In this document: piece after piece, positions 13,780-17,238 of the stretch
Layout of the letters: every line of letters starts with the position of its first letter
Numbering within the stretch: the stretch's first letter is position 1
NCBI GenBank assembly: GCA_031119155.1
Contig: JAVHYH010000042.1
Span: forward strand, 1 to 17,238
Source: Brevundimonas sp.
Lineage (GTDB): Bacteria > Pseudomonadota > Alphaproteobacteria > Caulobacterales > Caulobacteraceae
Reading direction: 5' to 3'
Length of the DNA: 17,238 nt
Notes under the pieces: model-generated
Databases searched by the model: none
Seen by the model: only the letters and a program-made list of their open reading frames with translations
What the model was told of the DNA's origin: nothing
Program-made: the position numbers and the translations under genes

Positions 13780-14718
13780 ATGGAAAGAGACGCCCACTAC
13801 GCCGCCGTCGGCATCGCCACCGTCGCCCTTCTGGCGGCGCTGGCCGTGTTCACGATCTGGCTGGCCCGCCTGCAGTTCAACAACGACTATGATGTCTATG
13901 ACATCGTCTTCTACGGCCCCGTGCGCGGCCTGTCGGAAGGGGGCGAGGTCCACTTCAACGGCATCCGCGTGGGCGAGGTCACGGACCTGAACCTGGACCC
14001 GAAGAAGGGCGATCAGGTCATCGCCCGCATCCGGGTGAACGCCACCACGCCGGTGCGCGTGACCAGCCGCGCCCAGCTGGAGCCGCAGGGCATCACGGGC
14101 CTGAACTACATCCAGATCACCGCCGGCAATCCGAGCAGCGCCATCCTGAAGGAGCAGTATCCGGACAACGTCGTGCCCGTGATCCAGAGCCAGCCGTCGC
14201 CGATCGCCGAACTGCTGTCGGGCTCGGGCACGGTGCTGGCCCAGACCGTGGACGCCCTGAACCGGATCAACCGGGTGCTGTCGGACGACAATGTCCGCAG
14301 CTTCTCGACCAGCCTGAAGAACATTGAATCCCTGACCACCGAATTGGAAGCCCGCAAGGGCATGCTGGAACAGCTGGAGCAGGCGCTGACCCGGGCCAAC
14401 TCGGCCGTCGGGGAATATGAGCAGCTGGCCATCAGCACCCGCCGCATCGTCGAGGGCGACGGGGCGCAGGCCATCGCCAAGGTCAATCAGGCCGCCGAGG
14501 AGGCGCGTCTGGCGGTGGGCTCGATCAACCGGTCGGCGACCAGCCTCGAGCGTCCGCTGGGCGACTTCGCCACCAACGGCCTGCCGCAGCTGCAGCAGTC
14601 GATCCAGCAACTGGACGAGGCCACGCGGTCGCTGCAGTCGCTGATCGACGAGGTGCGGGCCAGCCCGCGGGAGTTCATCGGTCGTCCGTCGTCGCGTGAA
14701 ATGGAGGTCCAGCCGTGA
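13780..14718 (+). CDS. mlaD: MlaD-family MCE-domain substrate-binding protein
   Basis: This 312-residue protein is anchored by one N-terminal transmembrane helix (about residues 8-29) and projects a single MCE domain (about 38-116) into the periplasm. The domain shows VHFNGIRVGEVTDLNLDP and a closing GITGLNYIQI, the MCE pattern in which hexamers form a hydrophobic lipid channel. Residues about 150-305 are predicted helical coiled coil with many Gln/Glu (LEQLEQALTRA, LQQSIQQLDEATRSLQSLID), longer than in E. coli MlaD (183 residues). The ATG at 13780 follows GCCGGAGA, 13 nt after mlaF; an in-frame ATG at 13660 lies inside mlaF and was rejected. The stop overlaps the next gene by four bases. Confidence 0.93.
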   Translation: MERDAHYAAVGIATVALLAALAVFTIWLARLQFNNDYDVYDIVFYGPVRGLSEGGEVHFNGIRVGEVTDLNLDPKKGDQVIARIRVNATTPVRVTSRAQLEPQGITGLNYIQITAGNPSSAILKEQYPDNVVPVIQSQPSPIAELLSGSGTVLAQTVDALNRINRVLSDDNVRSFSTSLKNIESLTTELEARKGMLEQLEQALTRANSAVGEYEQLAISTRRIVEGDGAQAIAKVNQAAEEARLAVGSINRSATSLERPLGDFATNGLPQLQQSIQQLDEATRSLQSLIDEVRASPREFIGRPSSREMEVQP

Positions 14719-15344
14719 TCCGCATCCTGAAGGGCGCCGTCGCTGTCGCCGCCGTCGCCGCACTGGGTGGTTGCGCCCTGCTGTCGTCGCCCGACCCGGT
14801 GCAGCTGTACCGCTTCGGCAACCTGCCGTCGGGCGTCAGCGAGACGGAGGCCGCGGCCTCGACCATCCCGGTGGTGATGCGCCGTCCCGAGTTCCCGCAG
14901 GCGGTGCGCGAGGATCGCATCCTCGGCGTAACCGGCACCGAGGCCGCCTACATCAAGGGCGCGCGCTGGGTCAGTTCAGCGGAGATCCTGTTCACCGACT
15001 CGCTGGAGAGCGCCTTCGCGGCTCAGGCGACGCGGGTGCGTCTGGTCGGGCCGCGGGAGCTGACCCGGTCGGGTCAGGCGCTGGACATCGACGTGCGGAC
15101 TTTTGAGGCCCGCTATACCGCGCCCGGCGCCGCGCCGGTGGTGACCATCATCACCCGCGTGCGCCTGCTGAACGCCCAGGAGCGGTCGGTGACGGCGGAG
15201 CGGGTGTTCACGGTCGAGCAGCCGGCGAGCGAGAACCGTGTCAGCGCCATCGTCACGGCCTTCGACGCCGCCAGCCGCGAGATCAACAGCCAGATCGTCA
15301 GCTGGACCGACCAGCACGCGCTGGTCCTGCCGGCGCCGCGCTAG
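14715..15344 (+). CDS. ABC-type transport auxiliary lipoprotein (PqiC-like)
   Basis: This 209-residue protein begins with a lipoprotein signal (hydrophobic residues 8-17, lipobox LGGC with the lipidated C20) and then QLYRFG, typical of the ABC_trans_aux/PqiC family (PF03886 from memory). It has an ARWVSSAEILFTDSLESAF motif (about 84-102), FEARY near the centre, and a C-terminal ASREINSQIVSWTDQH. The +2 residue is Ala, so outer-membrane sorting is expected. In the PqiABC system the equivalent lipoprotein sits under the outer membrane and is thought to connect to the MCE tunnel. Here it is probably the outer partner of the MlaEFD complex. It starts with GTG overlapping the mlaD stop (GTGA) and ends tail to tail with the next gene, sharing four bases. 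Confidence 0.88.
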   Translation: MIRILKGAVAVAAVAALGGCALLSSPDPVQLYRFGNLPSGVSETEAAASTIPVVMRRPEFPQAVREDRILGVTGTEAAYIKGARWVSSAEILFTDSLESAFAAQATRVRLVGPRELTRSGQALDIDVRTFEARYTAPGAAPVVTIITRVRLLNAQERSVTAERVFTVEQPASENRVSAIVTAFDAASREINSQIVSWTDQHALVLPAPR

Positions 15345-16186
15345 AGCCCGTTGCGAGCCTCGGCCAGCCGGGTCTCGACGGAGGCGCGGCGGTCGCGGGC
15401 GCCGGCGATGCCGGTCAGGGCGCGGTCGATGCGGGCCAGCAGGTCGTCGCGAACGGCCAGCAGGCGCTCGCGGTCCGGGCGGATCTTCTTCGGCTTGCGG
15501 CCGGACAGGCCCAGAGCGTCCTTCCACTCGTCGCGCCAGGCGGCGGCGCCCTCGGCGCAGGGCCTGAGCAGGTCGGCGAAGCGGACGTCGGCGTTCTGGG
15601 CGTTGCGGATCAGGGGCAGGGCCGAGACGGCGGCGTCGCGGCAGGCGTCGAGCGCGGCCTTGCGGGCCTCCAGCGGGTGCGGCTCCGAGTCCTCGGCAGG
15701 CGTGTGGCCGGTCAGGCGACGGGCGGCGGCGGCGAGGTGGGCGTCCAGGTCGATGACCGCATCCCGGGCCTCGGTCCAGACGGTCTCCAGCGCGCCGGAG
15801 CGGCGGCCGACACCCTCGATCCAGCCGGTCAGTTCGCGGCCGACCTCATCGACGGTGGCGGCGGCGCGGGCGTAGGCGGCGCGGAAGGCCTTGAGGCGGC
15901 GCTTGCGGCTGTCGAACAGCCCTGCCAATCCCCGGCGCGGCTCCAGTGCCTCGGGACGCAGGCCCTCCAGCACGGAGCGGGCGTGGGTCAGCTGGGCGTG
16001 GGCCTCGGTCAGGTCGCCGGTGCGGGCGGCGGCCAGGGCGCGCTCGATCTTTTCGACGGCGGCGGCGCGAGCGGGTTCGGCGAAGGTGTCGGCCTGATCG
16101 TCCTGCCAGCCGTCGTGGATCGCGTCCACCCGGGCGGCGTCAGGCGCGGGCGCATTGCCCTGCCGGCGATAGGATCCGTCCGCCAT
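15341..16186 (-). CDS. Uncharacterised helical protein, faintly TelA-like
   Basis: This 281-residue soluble protein has no signal peptide or membrane segment. It is rich in Ala, Arg, Glu and Asp and looks almost entirely helical, with likely coiled coils at about residues 40-75, 100-155 and 240-280. The stretch GLAGLFDSRKRRLKAFRAAY (about 86-105) followed by long helices, and LPLIRNAQNADVRFADLL further on, remind me of the layout of tellurite-resistance TelA/KlaA proteins (short FG/SRK motif, then helical bundle), but no diagnostic residue settles this. The ATG follows a strong GGGGGGAG ribosome site that lies inside the 3' arm of a hairpin (16194-16225). It reads in the same direction as scoAB, 44 nt downstream, so it may be co-transcribed. 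The stop overlaps the lipoprotein stop through a shared CTAG. Confidence 0.75.
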   Translation of the reverse strand: MADGSYRRQGNAPAPDAARVDAIHDGWQDDQADTFAEPARAAAVEKIERALAAARTGDLTEAHAQLTHARSVLEGLRPEALEPRRGLAGLFDSRKRRLKAFRAAYARAAATVDEVGRELTGWIEGVGRRSGALETVWTEARDAVIDLDAHLAAAARRLTGHTPAEDSEPHPLEARKAALDACRDAAVSALPLIRNAQNADVRFADLLRPCAEGAAAWRDEWKDALGLSGRKPKKIRPDRERLLAVRDDLLARIDRALTGIAGARDRRASVETRLAEARNGL

Positions 16187-16193
16187 GTCGATA

Positions 16194-16225
16194 CTCCCCC
16201 CGCGATCTGGAAACCGCGGGGGGAG
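16194..16225 (-). terminator. Strong hairpin between scoB and the next gene, covering its ribosome-binding site
   Basis: A perfect 11-bp stem pairs 16194-16204 (CTCCCCCCGCG) with 16215-16225 around a 10-nt loop. On the minus strand it starts 5 nt after the scoB stop. No T-run follows it, so it is either a weak terminator, an mRNA-stabilising 3' structure, or a translational control element. The GGGGGGAG in its 3' arm is the only Shine-Dalgarno for the gene starting at 16186. Confidence 0.6.
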
Positions 16226-16230
16226 GTTAA

Positions 16231-16884
16231 CTACGCCTTCAGCGTATCGGCAACGGTGTAGGTCGCCTCGGTCCTGGCCGAGACTTCCTCAAGGGTGACG
16301 CCGTCGGCCAGTTCGATCAGCTCCAGACCGGCGCCGTCCGGCTTGACGTCGAAGACGCACAGGTCGGTGATGATGCGGCTGACCACGCCCGTGCCGGTCA
16401 GCGGCAGGGTGCAGGCTTTCAGCACCTTGGACTGGCCGTGCTTGTTGGCGTGATCCATGACCACGACCACGCGCTTGACGCCGGCCACGAGATCCATGGC
16501 GCCGCCCATGCCCTTCACCAGCTTGCCCGGGATCATCCAGTTGGCGATGTCGCCGTTCTCGGCCACTTCCATGGCGCCCAGGATGGACAGGTTGATGTGG
16601 CCGCCGCGGATCATGGCGAAGCTGTCGGAGCTCGAGAAGTACGACGACTCCGGGATCGCGGTGATCGTCTGTTTCCCGGCGTTGATCAGGTCGGGATCGA
16701 CCTCGTCATCGTAGGGGAAGGGGCCCATGCCCAGCATGCCGTTCTCGGACTGGAGGGTCACTTCCATCCCGTCCGGAATGTAGTTGGCGACCAGCGTCGG
16801 GATGCCGATGCCGAGGTTCACGTAGAAGCCGTCCTGCAGCTCTTTCGCGGCGCGTTCGGCGAGTTGTTCGCGAGTGCGGGCCAT
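16231..16884 (-). CDS. scoB: 3-oxoacid CoA-transferase subunit B
   Basis: This 217-residue beta subunit, with ScoA, transfers CoA from succinyl-CoA to a 3-oxoacid such as acetoacetate, feeding ketone or polyhydroxybutyrate-derived acids into acetyl-CoA metabolism. LGIGIPTLVANYIP (24-37) and LQSENGMLGMGPFP (44-57) are family signatures; E47 in the S-E-N-G motif is the catalytic glutamate that forms the thioester. GGHINLSILGAMEV (94-107) and the GKLVKGMGGAMDLVAG stretch are also typical. Length is normal (about 210-220). The ATG lies 2 nt after the scoA stop, so the two subunits are translated in tandem. Substrate choice (succinyl-CoA versus acetate donors) cannot be read from the sequence; sco is preferred over ato by overall similarity. 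Confidence 0.94.
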   Translation of the reverse strand: MARTREQLAERAAKELQDGFYVNLGIGIPTLVANYIPDGMEVTLQSENGMLGMGPFPYDDEVDPDLINAGKQTITAIPESSYFSSSDSFAMIRGGHINLSILGAMEVAENGDIANWMIPGKLVKGMGGAMDLVAGVKRVVVVMDHANKHGQSKVLKACTLPLTGTGVVSRIITDLCVFDVKPDGAGLELIELADGVTLEEVSARTEATYTVADTLKA

Positions 16885-16886
16885 GA

Positions 16887-17238
16887 TTATGCGGTCTCCC
16901 GGCTGCGGATCGTGCGCTGTTCGATGCGCTTCTCGGACACGGTCTGGACGATGCGGTCGACGTAGATGCCCGGGGTGTGGATGTGGTCGGGGTCGATCGA
17001 GCCGGTGGGGACGATCTCTTCCACTTCAACGACGGTGGTCTTGCCCGCCGTGGCCATCATCGGATTGAAGTTGCGGGCCGTCTTGCGGAAGACGAGGTTG
17101 CCGCGCTCGTCGGCCTTCCACGCCTTGACGATGGCCAGGTCGGCGACGAGGCCGGTTTCCATGACGTAGTCGCGGCCGTCGAAATTGCGGACTTCCTTGC
17201 CTTCAGCGACCAGGGTGCCGACGCCGGTGGCGGTGAAG
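16887..17238 (-). CDS. scoA: 3-oxoacid CoA-transferase subunit A, C-terminal part
   Basis: About 117 codons are visible; the frame is open to the right edge, so the N-terminal half is outside the window. Translation includes TGVGTLVAEGKEVRNFDGRD, then YVMETGLVADLAIVKAWKAD, FRKTARNFNPMMATAGKTTV and EEIVPTGSIDPDHIHTPGIY, all characteristic of the alpha subunit of SCOT-type CoA-transferases. It pairs with ScoB downstream, 2 nt away. The internal ATG at 17162 is not the start, because family-typical sequence continues upstream of it. Confidence 0.93.
   Translation of the reverse strand, partial: FTATGVGTLVAEGKEVRNFDGRDYVMETGLVADLAIVKAWKADERGNLVFRKTARNFNPMMATAGKTTVVEVEEIVPTGSIDPDHIHTPGIYVDRIVQTVSEKRIEQRTIRSRETA

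Overview
The window is G+C-rich DNA that fits a member of the Caulobacterales (Brevundimonas or Caulobacter type). The reasons are a SciP-type cell-cycle regulator next to a hook-gene cluster, divergent sigma-54 promoters between fliK and flgK, a CtrA-like box upstream of sciP, and an alphaproteobacterial-type LexA box. The genus call is inference. No RNA genes, CRISPR arrays, insertion sequences or origins were seen.

Left part, minus strand (1-5450): the genes read fliK, flgD, flgE, then sciP, then a parDE-like toxin-antitoxin pair whose toxin runs off the left edge. FliK, FlgD and FlgE control hook length, cap the growing hook and form the hook. SciP is the small inhibitor of the cell-cycle regulator CtrA and appears to have its own CtrA-type promoter.

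Control region (5451-5841, no gene): two back-to-back sigma-54 (-24/-12) promoters drive fliK leftward and flgK rightward. Between them lie an IHF-like site and GC-rich inverted motifs that could bind a FlbD-type activator.

Centre, plus strand (5842-8882): flgK and flgL, the two hook-filament junction proteins, overlap by one base.

DNA-repair module, plus strand (8930-11723): a perfect LexA-type SOS box sits three bases before the start of a radical SAM/HhH protein. That gene overlaps by one base a fused DUF4130-UdgX protein that carries the KRRIHQ suicide-glycosylase motif. A 134-bp pair of inverted REP-like palindromes lies in frame inside the UdgX partner domain, adding about 45 residues. 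This is the most unusual part of the window.

Lipid-transport operon, plus strand (11842-15344): a STAS-MlaE fusion permease, MlaF ATPase, MlaD MCE protein and a PqiC-like lipoprotein, tightly coupled by GTGA overlaps. There is no mlaC.

Right part, minus strand (15341-17238): scoA (partial) and scoB encode a 3-oxoacid CoA-transferase. Downstream, separated by a strong hairpin, is a helical protein of unknown function that ends tail to tail with the lipoprotein gene.
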